Origin: Rhexocercosporidium sp. MPI-PUGE-AT-0058
Taxonomy: Eukaryota; Ascomycota; Leotiomycetes; Helotiales
DNA: 64,000 bases
NCBI GenBank assembly: GCA_020746875.1
Contig: JAGTJL010000009.1
Coordinates: 2,542,001-2,606,000 of the forward strand
Direction: 5' to 3'
The notes below the pieces were generated by a model that saw only the letters and a program-made list of their open reading frames with translations, was not told where the DNA came from and made no database searches. Every line of letters begins with the position of its first letter. Positions within the stretch are counted from its first letter, which is position 1. The position numbers and the translations under genes were made by a program. This document shows, one piece after another, positions 1 through 13,100 of this stretch.

Positions 1-1187
1 CACTTTCTTGTTGTTGGATGGAATCAATGCTGTGCCGCTGCTTGGCGACAGGGCACACTAGCGCATTGTCACGGGCATGCATTACCATGTAAATCAGATA
101 CCTGAACTCTCACTATGATTCTAAGATGAGTAGAATATTCCATTTGAGTGGGCTTGTGTTTCTTCATATGTCTCTTTACTCAAATGTGCCTTTGCTGATT
201 GTTGACAGTGTGTTATCGCGTGATAATCACGTGCTGGTTGTGATTTAATGTCTTCGGTTTTGCGGAAAAAGCCGAGAACATCGTGAACCATGTGGTATTA
301 TCATCCGCTTTCTTGATTTAAGATATATAGAGGAGTGACAATGGAGGGGTAAATTGATAGGCTTGACTCCAGCAGGTAGGAAGATGTTGGTTACTGCAAG
401 CCTGGAGGATTGTTTCATATATGGTTGCCGAATAGCAACCGACTTTCAAGCTTTTTCATCTAAATCGAAACAAACTCCCATGCAGCATCCCTCCGGATCC
501 GCAGCCACGCGGCTGCTCGTCACCGTCATTAGATCATGACTCGGCGCTGCCCAGAGTCCAGACTGGCCATGTCAGATATATTAATCGTTCCTCAACGGGA
601 TAAACAATGTGGGCCTTGCCCGTCTTGGGAGATCAGCTCGAAACAATGAGAACAAGGAAACTCGGCGCAAAAGACTTCATCAGCCTCGCTCGGCGCGCAA
701 CGTGCATTCAATGATAGATTGTTCCCCCACTAAACCCCGCTCAAGTCCACGCACTTGGGAGATGGCAAACCCAACCAAATTAGTCAGGATTGGGCCCCCC
801 TTCTCTGCTGTGCCGAAACAAATCGAAGCGATGGGATTGGTCACTGGGACTGGGCAAGCAATGAATAGATGAACAAAAGTCGTCAAAGACATGCCGAATA
901 TCAAGAATAAGCATCTCAGGCAAGTCTGGACCTTTCTGCTCTGCCTGCTACATAAACCTCTGAGCTCCCTTCTCTTTGAGTTCATCCCCAACGTCTCTTC
1001 ATCGTGAGATATCTTCTTCTTCACTCCATTCATTCGTTCCTTTTCAGCCTCGACGGCATAGCTTGGCTAGCCCTTGCTTTCATTCATTTGACATATCCGC
1101 TACTTAAGTTGTATCTTGATTCGCGGAACATTCGGCTTCAAACTTCCAGCATCTTCATTCAAGCTTCACACCCCACAAACCATTAAG
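1..1187. other. Upstream intergenic region of the CDH-like gene
   Basis: No coding exon is supported here. The short open frames are isolated, lack splice context and match no family I know. The last 200 bases are pyrimidine-rich, as in many fungal 5' leaders, and probably hold the promoter and 5'UTR of the flavocytochrome gene that begins at 1188. I see no clear TATA box close to the start. Confidence 0.6.
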
Positions 1188-3729
1188 ATGCATTTATCAC
1201 TTTCTTTGATGGCATTTGCCGCAGGAGCATGGGCTCAACAGTCTTCCTCGTCTGTCGATCCCAACACCGGCATCACATTTCAAGGAAAGACCGACACAAC
1301 TGGATTCTACTTTGGTATGGCCGTTCCAGAAACAGTCGGGTCGGATTTTATTGGCCAATTGGTAGAGGCAATTCCTTGACATGTCAGCTTTATGGCTAAT
1401 ATACTTAGGTCGTCCCAATTACCACCGGTTATGGAGGTCTCACACTTACCGGATCGATGACGGGCAGTCTGCTTGTCGTAGCGTGGCCAAACGAGGGAAA
1501 GGTTATTGCGTCTTTCCGTGAAACGAGGTAAGCCATGATGGTCCCCATCTACAGAGGGATTGCTGCTTATACATTTGAAGTGGCTACACATCCCCCCCTG
1601 TTTACAACAACGCCTCTTTGTCACTGTCACCTATTTCCAAAGGAACGTTCGTCAATTCTACCCACATGTCATACACCTTCCTCTGTGGGGGTTGTATCAT
1701 GGGAAATGGATTGACCTTCAAAGCCGAATCCGAGACCATCGTCGTCGGTTGGGCATTCTCCAAAACGGCACCTACAAACCCTTCATCAGCTGACTCTGCC
1801 ACCTTCGTCTACCACGATGCTGGTTTTGGAGCCTTTGGTCTTGCTCTCAACCTCGCAGGCTCAGCAGACTATGCGGCATGGGCTGGCATGGCTACTGCCT
1901 CTCCTGGTACTGGCAACAGGACTACTCCAGCCGCTGGCGGATCATCGAACTCAACATGCTCTGGTTCTTCTAGTGTGGCAAACTCGACCTACGATTACAT
2001 TGTGGCTGGTGCTGGGCCAGCCGGTATCATCGCTGCCCAGCGTCTTGCCGAGACCGGAAAGTCGGTACTTCTCATCGAGCGTGGTCAGGCGTCGACCTAC
2101 GCTACTGGCGGCCGCTCAACAGTTGCATGGAATGAGACTGTCACTCAATATGATGTTCCTTCGATGGCTTACTATCTTACCACGACTTCTGATACCTCTG
2201 AATATTGCACTGACACTGCAAACATGGCAGGTTGCCTTCTTGGTGGAGGAACTATGGTCAATGCTCTAATGTTTGTTCCTCCTCAAGACGCAGACTTCAA
2301 TGACAAGTGGCCCACGGGGTGGAAATGGAGTGAAGTTGGAGCATCTGCTGCCAGACTTTATGAGCGTAATCCAGGAACGACTTTGGCCTCCGAGGATCAG
2401 AAACGTTACGATCAGAGTGTATGTATACATGTATCTTTCTCTGAGGCAGTGTTAATGGCCATATAGGCTTTCGACATCTTTTCATCGTTCTTCAAGACCC
2501 TCGGGTGGTCTCAAGTTGATGCCATCAAAGAGCCCAACCGCAAGACCGCAGTATATAGCTACCCAGCATGGGACATCCAAGACGGTCTCCGAGCTGGTCC
2601 AGTCAAGTCATACCTCCCACTTGCCAAGGCATTGTCAAACTTCCAGTTGACGCTCAACACCAAGGTCGTCCGCGTTATTCGCAGCGGGTCTACAGCAACT
2701 GGTGTGGAAGTTGAGACAACATCTGGCGCCCGTCAGATCATAAACTTGAAAGCTGGAGGCAACATTGTCCTTGCATCGGGATCTATTTCAACCCCGCGCA
2801 TTCTCTACAACAGTGGCATTGGCCCAAGTGACCAAATCACCACCGTTAAATCCGGATCTGCATGTGTCACTCTTCCAGATGAGGCAGACTGGATTAATCT
2901 TCCAGTGGGAAAGAATCTTAAGGATCACCCTATTTTTACCTTGTCATTCAACACTTCCAGCGCCAATAGCTCCATGGGCGCGAAAGACTTTACCTCTCCA
3001 TCGCAGACCAACATCGACCTGTTTGCTAAACGGTCTGGTCCTCTCGTTCAATCTGGACAACGCATCAATTTCTGGACTTCTCTCAACACCACCTCAGGGA
3101 CCAAGTTCTTCCAAGGAACTTGCAACTCTCCCAGTGCAGGAACAGTCCGCATCAAGATGTACCTTACCCATGGCGCAACATCGGTTGGAGCACTTGGAAT
3201 CAATGCCCAGGGTTCAACTGTTTTCACCGCCGATCCATGGATGAATACTGAGGATGATCAGACTGCTACCGCTACAATGATCGACCAGATTCTGGATGCC
3301 GCGAAGAACAGTACCATCCTCAAGCCAGCTGATAGCACTCTCACCGGCGCCTCCATGATTTCAACCAAGAGCTATGTCCAAGGTTCTCATTTCATCGGAA
3401 CCGCCATGATGGGCGAGAATGATGGATCCGCTGTTGTTGACACCAACACCAAGGTCTTCGGGACTGACAACATTTTCGTCGTAGATGCCTCTATCCATCC
3501 CGATCTCCCAACCGGAAACACCCAAGCAATTGTCATGGTCGTTGCCGAGCACGCTGCCGCTAAGATCATCGCTCTTGGTGCCTCGAGCGCCTCGAACTCT
3601 ACCACTACTCTTGCTTCCTCCACGGGGCCATTTGCCAATACCACTGTTCCACGATCTGGTGCCGTGATCCCATCTGCCTCGGCCTCGGGTGTTGTCACTC
3701 CAATCCCAGTCCCTGGTGAAAGCTGCTAG
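1188..3729 (+). CDS. Cellobiose dehydrogenase-like flavocytochrome (haem b domain plus GMC domain)
   Basis: Secreted two-domain oxidoreductase. The family oxidises cellobiose at FAD and passes electrons through haem b, often to lytic polysaccharide monooxygenases. Exons read 1188-1361, 1409-1527, 1581-2418 and 2467-3729, giving about 797 aa. An N-terminal signal peptide covers about residues 1-16. The cytochrome domain follows to about residue 205. M75 (in GSMTGSLL) and H176 (in VYHDAGFGAFG) align with the Met/His haem ligands known from basidiomycete CDH. A Ser/Thr/Gly-rich linker leads to the FAD domain, with the dinucleotide motif AGAGPAG near 240-246. H685 (GSHFIGTAMMG) and N728 (PTGNTQA) are the expected GMC catalytic pair. 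The C-terminus is a Ser/Thr/Pro-rich tail with no cellulose-binding module. The second acceptor was chosen because it restores the conserved GYTSPPVYNNAS stretch. The family is clear; the substrate is inferred. Confidence 0.93.
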
Positions 3730-4329
3730 GCGGTTTATTTATCTTATTATCTTTGTTTATCTTCTTGTATATATTTATCAACTTCACGTAGATTCACGAA
3801 TCAATGTATCGGACCCTTCACATCGTTTCTGTCTTTTCGTCTTGTTGAATTCTAGTAGTAGTCGGTCTAGACAATAACAGACCATTTCCAAGATTACTGT
3901 CATTGGGGCAGTGCGGGGTCACTCACTCTATGGTTTCTCTAGGTCCTTAATTACCTTACTCAGCTTTTAGTTTGTGAGATGAAATGCCTTAATCAACGCT
4001 ACCTGGATATTTTGATAATAATTAGTTAAATGAACCTATTCACATAAAGCGAGGCCGGATAAATATTTGACAGGTCGACGGACAACGTCGGACTGCGGGA
4101 GCTTATCGGAACGCGGCGCTAGGATATTTATCACACCTTCCCTCTTTCAGTACGCTAGTGTACTGAAACCCCTCCTGGTGAAGCTCAAGGTTCCCCTCGA
4201 TTTGCTCAACAGCTTCATGCTTCTCAATTTTCCTCGAATAACCTCCATCTCGTCGAGTTTTTCTATTACTGAAGTAATCTCCCTCTCAACAGCCTCGAAA
4301 ATAAAAACTTTCCGTGCCAAACAGCTTCA
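3730..4329. other. Intergenic region between CDH-like gene and methyltransferase
   Basis: Contains the 3'UTR of the flavocytochrome gene and the leader of the methyltransferase gene. No coding exon is supported. Confidence 0.55.
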
Positions 4330-5510
4330 ATGGCCCCTCAAACACCAACTTCTACAACAGACGGTGAGCTGTCCAAGACAGATGAAAAGACAGACGTGAG
4401 CGCCAAATACGGCATCCCAGAGCCCGAACCATTCATCTCCTTCAACGCTCTTAAAGACCGCATTAGACACCATTACGAACTTGCTTCAGACTATTATTAT
4501 TCTCTCTGGTTCGTTTCCTTCCAGCTACCACCTGCCCCTTCCCCAGGTCAGTTGAGGTCACGAGCCGAAGCTTATGCTGAGCTACAGGGGCGAGCACATC
4601 CATCATGGCTACTTCCTCACTCCGTCCGACACCAAAGAAAGAGCACAAGTGCAACTAATCGAACTCCTTCTCGAGAAATCGGGTCTGCCAGTTGGGAGCT
4701 CCGTTCTCGATGTCGGATGCGGAATCGGAGGTACTTCGCGCCATCTCGCCAAAATTCACGGGTGTAACGTTGTTGGTGTGACGATCAGCGGACGACAAGT
4801 CGAGATTGCTCGAAAATTGACTTTGGAAGCTGCGGGTGAGAAGCCAGATACTCCTGATGCCGGGGGCCCAAAGAAGTTAGGTGATGGCTCCGTTCGCTTC
4901 ATTGAGCTTGATGCTGAGAAGATGGGTGATTTCTTCAACGAGGAGCCAAATGTGAAGAAATTTGATTGTGTTTGGATCTCCGAGGCTATGAGTCACTTGC
5001 CGAATAAGGAGTTGTTCTTTAGGAATGCGGCGTTATTGCTAAATCCTGGAGGGAAGCTGGTTGTTGCGGACTGGTTCAAGGATGAGAACTTGACTGAGGA
5101 ACAGTTTAAAGCTGACATCTCTCCCATTGAAGGTGAGAAAGCATGAATTCAGAGAGATTAAATGGAATGAGAGCTGACGCATGGTAGATGGCATGCTCCT
5201 TCCACCTCTCTGTAGCCAAGCCGACTACGTCCGCCTAGCGAATGAGGCTGGTCTCAAGACTTTCGCGGAGCCTTTTGATATCAGTAAACATGTCTCAAAA
5301 ACATGGTAAGTATCCAACCCGTCAAATCGGGTCCTGCTTACCGAGGACTCCAGGGATATCTCATGGACGCTCATCCAGAACCCTGCATTATGGGCTTTCG
5401 CCGTAGCCCAAGGACGAGATGGACTCGCTTTCATGCAAGCTTTCAGGGCTATGAGAAGAGGGTTCGCCAATGGTACATTCAGATATGCTGTAATGGCATT
5501 TCAGAAATGA
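4330..5510 (+). CDS. SAM-dependent class I methyltransferase (sterol/tocopherol methyltransferase-like)
   Basis: Predicted small-molecule methyltransferase of 332 aa in four exons: 4330-4508, 4588-5132, 5188-5305 and 5354-5510. Splicing restores an uninterrupted frame across each junction, for example SLW-GEHIHHGY and IEG-DGML. Motif I is VLDVGCGIGGTSRHLA (about residues 99-114), the AdoMet-binding glycine loop. It is preceded by a YYSLWGEHIHHGYF segment like that of gamma-tocopherol and C-24 sterol methyltransferases. Later motifs include FDCVWISEAMSHL and LLNPGGKLVVADWF. There is no signal peptide or membrane segment, so a cytosolic enzyme is likely. It lacks the exact YEYGWG signature of Erg6, so I do not call it sterol 24-C-methyltransferase. 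The acceptor is unknown; a role in secondary metabolism or lipid methylation is inference. Confidence 0.9.
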
Positions 5511-7860
5511 ACGAAAGGCGGTAATTGATCTACTCTGGTGTTTGGTTGGAATACCGATGCAATCAACCGAGCTGGCGAGTGTTCATGAGGCGCTAGGATG
5601 CACGTAAAAACCTGATTGAGGCCGTGTTTGTAGATGGAATCGCATGTAACATCGCAGAGGTTAGTCGCTCAACAAGCAGTTAGAATTGTGCCAAGTCATA
5701 TTTGTCCTGGGACCAGGTCTTTTGTCTAGGTGTTTTCCACTCCCCGTTGTCATTAACTTTTGATATTCCTATAGAATCAGTCACTCTTTTATCGTTGCCA
5801 CACGCAGACTGTCCCGTTCATATCTATTCCTCCAGAATTATCTCGATTGCTCTAACCTCAAAAAGTCTCATACCCATTGTCTTTCTAGCTGCTCCTGTAT
5901 TCTCATCATCCTCTCAAACCTATCAGGCATATTCAAGCTCTACAAATCATTCAGCACCCTACAAGCAAGACGCCTGATGACAAGACTAACCACACTCTTT
6001 AGTAGCTCAAAACTCCTCTATTCAATATCCTACAGTCGTTTCCACATTCTCATTGCACTCTCAGGCGCATATCTGGCCTTGACCGCAAGTCTCATACCAA
6101 GTCTATCAGCTTCAATCTATCGCTTCTCCCGTATGCTGTTACACCACCCTACAGAAATACAAATCGACGAATCAGCTATCGTTCATTAAACACTTACTTT
6201 CTCAGCCCTAATATACGCGGCAGTGAGAGAGAGGGAATAAGCTTACAACAATCCTGAAAACACAGTTGTCTAGGTAACACTCAGGTCTCAGAAAGCCTAC
6301 AGAAAAAGTAACAACCAGTTCATTCCAGCTTCCGTGCAAACCATGCTAGATATATGGTAACCCCACTTTCATCACAATTTCTCAACCATCCAAAAATAAC
6401 ATAAGGAATGTCATTAGCCCGCCATCCATCCGCAGTTCTTCGAATTTTCAAGTATCCACCTGCATCCTTCTGTATCACCTCAAAGCTTCAAGCTTTTCTA
6501 ACACCGTCGTGGATACCAAACCTGCTTCAGTCAACCCAATCATTCAGAAGACTAGTAGTCCTCCCGTACGATCGTCTCAGTTAGCTCGCTCGCGTCCGCC
6601 TTAAGAAAGTTCTACATTACGTCGCCGATGTTACGTCGGTCCTCATAATCGGTTGGTGTGTCAATGGCCTAGAATCCGTACCTAACGAAAGCAGGCGGAG
6701 GAGATTCATGCTCAACTTTCTACATGTGAACGAAGAGATTGACGATTGAAGCGTAAGAGGCTAGGAAGAGGGAGTTTGGGTCGAGGAGGAATTGGTTTGT
6801 TGGGATGATGATGAAAGAACGAGGAGAGTACATGCTATTCTGCAGAATCTAGTAGTGCAAATAGCCTAAGGAGTAACGATCGAGGTGGGGATTAGCAATG
6901 AACGGTATTTGAGGAGAAGAGTCTGTGGTCTGATCCTACCCCCAATAATGTGCCGATAACCATTGGGAATACAGATGGGAATCGATGTAGGTAGTTGGCC
7001 TGGAATACTTCATACACCCTGTACTTTCTTTTTAAGCCGAACCTAATCTTGGCACGTGTACGAGAAATCTCTCAACTCCCAGATCATCTCCCACATGTGA
7101 TAAAGTGAAACAAGATCAGTTTCATGCATTATTTTGTTTTTAAGTTGGGCAGCCTCAAACTATCGAGCCGGACAAGATAGACTTCCCAGTGCCAATACAA
7201 GCCACGGCAAAAGCATGACCTTGCGTCGAATCCACACACACTAAAAGATCGGGAATGGGTACTTCGAGAGTGTGAAGAGAGTGACTAGTTTCCCCATCAA
7301 GCAACCGTAGAAATCTGGACCTCATGTTGAAATGCATCGTATGATTTCCAGGTTGTTATCATATACTAAGGCAAAGAGATGGGTGTGTTGTCTTTGTGCA
7401 TGTACCTATCAATGTATATCACGACTCGCGTGCAGCGTGCTGTACTACCCCAAAAGCAACCACAAGCCTACTGTAAGCGAACCAGCTTCACTTGATCGCC
7501 GCGCCAAGGCATCCACCCCCACTCACGCAGTATAAATTGCAGATTACGGAAATCACGCCGCATACCTCCTGGTCTATTAAAGTTTCGCAATGCTGGCAAG
7601 TGACTTTTTGTTTTTCCCTGGTTGGATGTGAGTTCGAGAAGTGTGGATAGGATGCCCTGCAGTATTGACTTTTGGGGCGCGCAGATCGCACGGCAGGTGG
7701 GACTGAGTTCAACTCTATATCGATATGATAAATACCGTATCCACAGGCCCCACACTGGCACTCGCCTTCGCTCTCTCTCCCATTGTATTTGTAGGCTGTA
7801 AGATCCTCTATGCTCACAATGCTGCGTCACAGTATTGTCTAGTTTACCTTGAACCCCAAA
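5511..7860. other. 2.3 kb gene-poor intergenic region
   Basis: No supported gene. Short open frames around 5702-6189 are poor in charged residues, have no splice continuation and look non-coding. Two copies of TTACGTCG lie 14 bases apart at 6617-6624 and 6631-6638. A TATAAA at about 7530 lies roughly 330 bases before the transporter start. Confidence 0.5.
6617..6638. promoter_or_regulatory. Direct repeat of TTACGTCG (possible bZIP/ATF-CREB-type half sites)
   Basis: The octamer TTACGTCG occurs twice with a 14-base offset. ACGTC cores are known binding elements of fungal ATF/CREB bZIP factors. The nearest downstream gene start is more than 1.2 kb away, so a regulatory role is only a suggestion. 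Confidence 0.15.
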
Positions 7861-9743
7861 ATGGCTTCTCAACACGATCCCGAGAAGCTCGCTTCTGAGA
7901 CCCACTCCGCTTCCCCAGCAAAGAGAGTAACCACCGTGCAGGAAACAGAGTCTCTGTCAGAGAGAAGATTGTTCAATGGAACCACTAGGTTGACGACAAG
8001 TAAAGACAACAAGCAGGAAGTTGTCCTTATCCCTCGACCCACAGCCGATCCCAGAGGTACTCACCCATTCCCTTCCAAAAACAAAACAAATACTGAGTTG
8101 ACTCCCGTTTAAGATCCACTGAACATTGCAAAATGGCAAAAACTGCTCATGCTCGGCCTTATTACTTTCTGTAAGTCACCAACTCTCCCGACTTTCCAGT
8201 CTTTAGTCCCACATACTAAACATCAAAGACTCCATAACTGGCCTCTGCGCAATCAACTCCCTTGGCGCCCTCCTCGTCTTTTTCATCCCCGACTACAAAG
8301 CCGATGGAATCTCAGTCCAAAGAATAAGCGGTCTGATAACGTACCCCTCACTCCTCGTTGGTCTCGGAAACATCGTTTCCATGCCCCTGGTCTTGAGTAT
8401 TGGACGTCGTCCCGTCTACCTAGCTTCGAATCTCGTGCTACTCATCGGTCTCATCCTTTGCGCGACGAGTAAGTCGTTTGAGTGGCATTTCGCTGCGCGG
8501 TGTGTTGTTGCTTTTGCTGCTGCGCAGAGTGAGGCGACTGTTCCGTTGATTATACAGGTTTGTTTACCTACCTCTCACACATTCTCTATAGAGCCACACA
8601 TAGTTCGTGAACGTGCTTGGAATACTTACTAACATATTCAAGGACATCTTCTTCCTGCATCAACGAGCTCGAGCATATCAAGTCTGGTCTTCTTCTCAGA
8701 CTCTGATCCAATCCGCTCTCGTCATGGGATCTTCATACATGACCCGCGATGTAGGATGGCGATCATGGTACGGTCTCCTAGCCGCCATGGCCGGAGCTTC
8801 TCTACTTCTCGGATTCATCTTCGTCCCAGAGACATACTATGACCGACCAGCTGAAGCATGGGGAGGAGATGAAGACTCAGCATCCACCACCTCCATTAAC
8901 AACAACCGAGAGGTTCTCCAAGGAGTCAACACCGAGAACGATCTTAGCGACCAAAAGATAACAGAAACCACTCGCCACTCTCTCGACAACACGAGCTACC
9001 CACCCCGCACCTTAGCCTCCGACCTCCGCATCCTCGTCATGCCGCAAGACTTCACCCGCCTCCTCATGACCCTCAAACACTCCCTCCAACTCCTCTTCTT
9101 CCCCCACGTCTTCTACATAGCCCTCCTAAACGGCATCCTCGTCGCCTTCGACATCTCCATAATAATCACCTACGGACCCATCCTCGTCTCCCCACCCCAC
9201 AACTGGCCCGAGACCTCCGTCTCCCTAACACAAGTCGGTCAATTCCCCGTCGCTTTCCTCGCCATCCCGCTCCTAGGATGGTTCGCAGACCGGTCCGTCG
9301 TCTGGATGGCAAAGAGAAACAAAGGGGTCCATGAACCGGAGTTCAGGTTGCTGACACTGGCGTTCCCGTTGATTCTTTGTATGGTGCTAATGATTGTTTA
9401 TGGGCTCGGGGCACAGTATCCTTTCAAGTATAATTGGATGGCGATTGTGTTCCCACAGGATGTCATACTCCTCGTGCTATTCGCTTGTAACACCGTCGGG
9501 TTGACGTATCTTATTGATGCGCATCCGCAGCGCGCTGGCCCGATTTGTGTTGTGATTTGTGTCTGTCGTGGCTTGATTAGTTTTGGGGTGTCGAGGAATA
9601 CCGTTACGTATGTGGATGAGGTTGGGTTTTTGAATCTGTTTGGGGCTTATACGGGCGTGACGGGGGCTTTTGCTGTTGTTGGCGTGGCTGTTTTTGTTTG
9701 GGGGAAGAGGTTGAGGATGTTCTGTGCGAGATGGGCCAACTAA
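7861..9743 (+). CDS. Major facilitator superfamily transporter
   Basis: Plasma-membrane transporter of about 560 aa in four exons: 7861-8056, 8114-8170, 8229-8557 and 8643-9743. The hydrophilic N-terminus ends in RDPLNIAKWQK, a sequence typical just before helix 1 in fungal DHA1-type drug/H+ antiporters. Hydrophobic helices follow on both sides of a central cytosolic loop (roughly residues 245-320, rich in Asn, Asp, Thr and Ser). SIGRRPVYLASN matches MFS motif A between helices 2 and 3, and ARCVVAFAAAQSEATVPLII resembles the helix 4-5 region. The start at 7861 gives the MASQHDPEKL N-terminus; no earlier in-frame ATG joins it. Codons of the last third are GC-rich at the wobble position in one block and G/T-rich in another. 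The substrate cannot be read from sequence. Confidence 0.9.
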
Positions 9744-10167
9744 GTTGAAGATACTAAGCAGGGAGACTTCCTAGGAAGGAGGTCGAACCGACCATGTGTG
9801 AGAACACGTTTTCAAAGAGCTGCGCGCCGAGTAGGGCCGAGATTCAATGATCATATTTCCACCTCTTGACTATCAAACACTAGGTATCCATACATCTGCA
9901 CATAAAATACACCCGAGCAAGCATCCGAGCAAGCATCCACTAGCGCCGTCCTGTCCCATACTCCGCAGCCTCCCAACCAGATTTTTACACAGCCCTTCGT
10001 CTCCAGCCCGTCCCAAACGAGGACAGAAGAACCCCATACACAAAAGTTGTAGAGTACAATAGTAAGAACAGGAACGTACAATGAGCCGGCCGTGTATCGT
10101 CCCTCATACATACATCATCCAAAGTTGATACAAAAGAAAGGTAATTTCCGCCAGTTGATGAGGTTGA
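9744..10167. other. Convergent intergenic region (MFS / DNA polymerase gamma)
   Basis: Holds the 3'UTRs of two converging genes. It includes a 12-base unit repeated twice in tandem. No gene is supported. Confidence 0.6.
9913..9936. repeat. Tandem 12-mer, two copies
   Basis: CCGAGCAAGCAT is repeated twice without a break in the region between two convergent genes. Confidence 0.8.
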
Positions 10168-13100
10168 CTACCACCGAGTCGTGGGTCGCGCTCTGGTGGC
10201 TGATGGTCTGTCCCATCCCCAGCTCTTCTTCCCGCCACTGTTCTGGTACCCACTATTCTGGAAGGAGTTGCGGAAATCGTTGCCGAGGAGATCGGAGACT
10301 GACTTGGTCTCTTCGATTAGATGGGCATGTGCCTGATAGGGTAGAATACTGCGTGTTTTCACTGCTCGCTTCTTGGGAGGCGCATCGCCTTCGGAAGCTT
10401 TGCGTTGGTCTTTGAGAATGTCGCGCAATTCTGTGTCGTCGGCTGTGATTTGAGCTTTCAGAAAGCTGACGTCGGTATTAGAGGACAATGTCTCCATGAC
10501 AGGTATTCGATGTGTGTAGGGGATTGACGAGACATTTGGAGGATCTGTGGAGACGATAGATGGGTCTAGGTAAGAGGACGGTTTGGTGAGGAGGGTGGTC
10601 ATGTCGATCGATTCCCCGTGGGGAATCTTCACGTGGTGAGAAGGGGTGACGCAGTCCATGTCAACCTCCTTTCGCAACACGTGATCAATATCTACAGCCG
10701 AGAAATAGGCGCACGATTGTGGTAGATCGTTGATACCAACCTGCTGTGAAAACATGGAGCGAGTCCAGACATTGGATACTTGGAGAGCCATCGCAGCTCT
10801 GTACTTGTCCTTTTCGTTAACAATGTATCGAATTTCGTCATGGACTGTGATCGCGAGTCGTGCATCGATGTTGAAGCGGCGGATGAGGTAGTCCATCGAA
10901 ATGATGACAAGATGGAGATAGTCCACCCCGGATGACTGAATAGCCCAGTTGATCCTCGAAGTCATGAAGCCCCCTTGATTGACGAATCGACTCATCAAGG
11001 CTTCGGTAATGCCAGCCCCAAGCACTGGTGTCCGAGGGCGCTCTTGCTCAGCAAATTCTTCTAACTTGTTGAAAACAAAGCTTTCGGTTCCGCCACGCCA
11101 GAACGGCTTCTTGTGAAGAGCTTTGCGGTTGGTCTTGGCTCCCTTCGTAGCCTTGTATAAATTGGATGCAACTTTGGTCGTCTCGGATTCCGAAAGTCCC
11201 GGATTAAATTGCCGAAGTAGAGTCGAGGCAAACTTCAGACCTGCACCATATATGCGTCCGTAATTGAAGACTTTTGCGTCGTTTCTGGTGATTCCTAATA
11301 TTCCGGCTGTCCGGGAGTGCAGATCGGTTCCAGCTGCCTTTGTACCCTCAAGCGTCATGAATCCAACGGCATTCCCTCCATGCAGTTTGAACTGAGCGTC
11401 ACCAATGAGACTGGCAATCCACAATTCCTCAGAATCAACATCAGCGCCGACGAAGCAGTATCCTGGAGGAGCTTTAACCATCGATTTGAGCTCCGACCCG
11501 ACTCGGTTCTTCTTGGCGTTGCTGGCAGTGAGCCATGTATTCTCAACTGCTCGTCTCGTGACCGTTCCCATCGGAATGACTTGGGGCAAAATATATCCAG
11601 TCTCGGAACTAGACACACCCTGCTCAGTGCCCTTCGCACCATCACTCTCGTAGACCACCATTTGGGACATTATTCTGTCCCGTGCACTGATCCAATATGA
11701 GCAGGAAGCATTCATTTCTAATGCCTCTTTGGCGTAAGCAAATTCGGATGAAAGAATACCCTTCTCGAAATATGGCATGTAGCTTTTCGCCATTGGGTTT
11801 GCACAGCGTGCAGTGGGTCCATCTTTGTGGGGAAGCTTGAAGTATGCGCCAGACCTGTCATCCCGTAATGCCATGTCTTTCTCATCAAAAGCAGTGCATT
11901 CTTCCATCTGCGATTTTGCATATTTGTGAGCGTCTGCCAGGTTTACTCGGAAAGTCCAGCCGTACTTGTCTGACCAAACCAGGGGATTTCCGTCCCATGC
12001 TAGGCGCAAAAGTAGAGGTGCAATACGAGTTCGGACTGACAGGCCAATAGGGCCATCCTTTTTGGCGAAGAGGTCCTTGTACCACTGTGGCATTCCCGGC
12101 ATCTTCTGTCGAGCAGCCGGCCGAGGAGGGTCATTCTTCTTCTTTCCTTTGACCATTTTGATCTCCTGCCCTGACCAGTCTAGTTGTCGCAGCCATGGAT
12201 CGTTGCTCCACTTCTCGCTGTCGGCCTTGATCTCCAGTGCTTTGTCGGTAAGCCCGATCAATCGTTCCTGTACTGCATCAGACAGTTTATGGTATGTTGC
12301 TTCTGCATTTGCGATGTATGACTCCCATGACTTATCGACTGGAAGAATTACGGAAGACAAGTGCCGCAAGGCAGCAAAGCTCACGGGATGTGGGCATGTT
12401 TGTAGGAAGTTCGGAAACACAATCCTGTAGACTCGGTGCGTAACATCGACATCGGCAGCACAGTAGTCCAACAGCTCGTCGAGCTTGGCACATATCCCTT
12501 CCCGGTCCAGTTCTCCGAATGCATCCCTTTGTGCTTTGTCGATAGAGATGTCCAGATGGAATTTCGCCACGTCTCGTAATGAGTTGACCGAACTTCTTCC
12601 GACCCACAGTTCCTCTTCTTCTTCTGTCAAAGCCTTGTTTCCAAGCAAGGTTGCTAATTCAGCGTTGTCGGTCTCCCCAGCAATCTTGTCCCTTAACTCT
12701 CGATTCTTCCTATGCTTCATCCATGTCGGCCTCTGGCGAGAACACATCCCATTTACAGCCACATGGAGTGACATGGTATCCAAGAAATTGTTCTTTGATT
12801 GCTTAATGTCGTACTCCTCCGCTATCCGGGCACGATCATAGCCGATATTATGTCCCACAATGATCCGAGGTTGAGTAGGGTCTCCGAGGGGAATGAGATG
12901 GCGATCGTTTTCGGACTCTCCCAGTAACCAAGGGGATAGCCACGCATACCAGTTCGTAGGACTGACAGCACATGCCATTACTGCGAAGGAGCTCTCTTTC
13001 CACATCACTTCCGTATCAAAACACAGCATATCCTCTTGTGGCGCATCCACTGCCTCGGTTCTTCCATCTGGATAATATTTCGTCCAACCACTTCTCCGTA

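Noticed and set aside
4330..5510. Naming the methyltransferase ERG6
   Set aside because: The sterol-binding YEYGWG signature is absent, so only a broader class is supported.
5702..6189. Two adjacent plus-strand open frames after the methyltransferase gene
   Set aside because: Composition is Ser/Leu/Ile-rich with few charged residues, there is no splice continuation and no recognisable domain.
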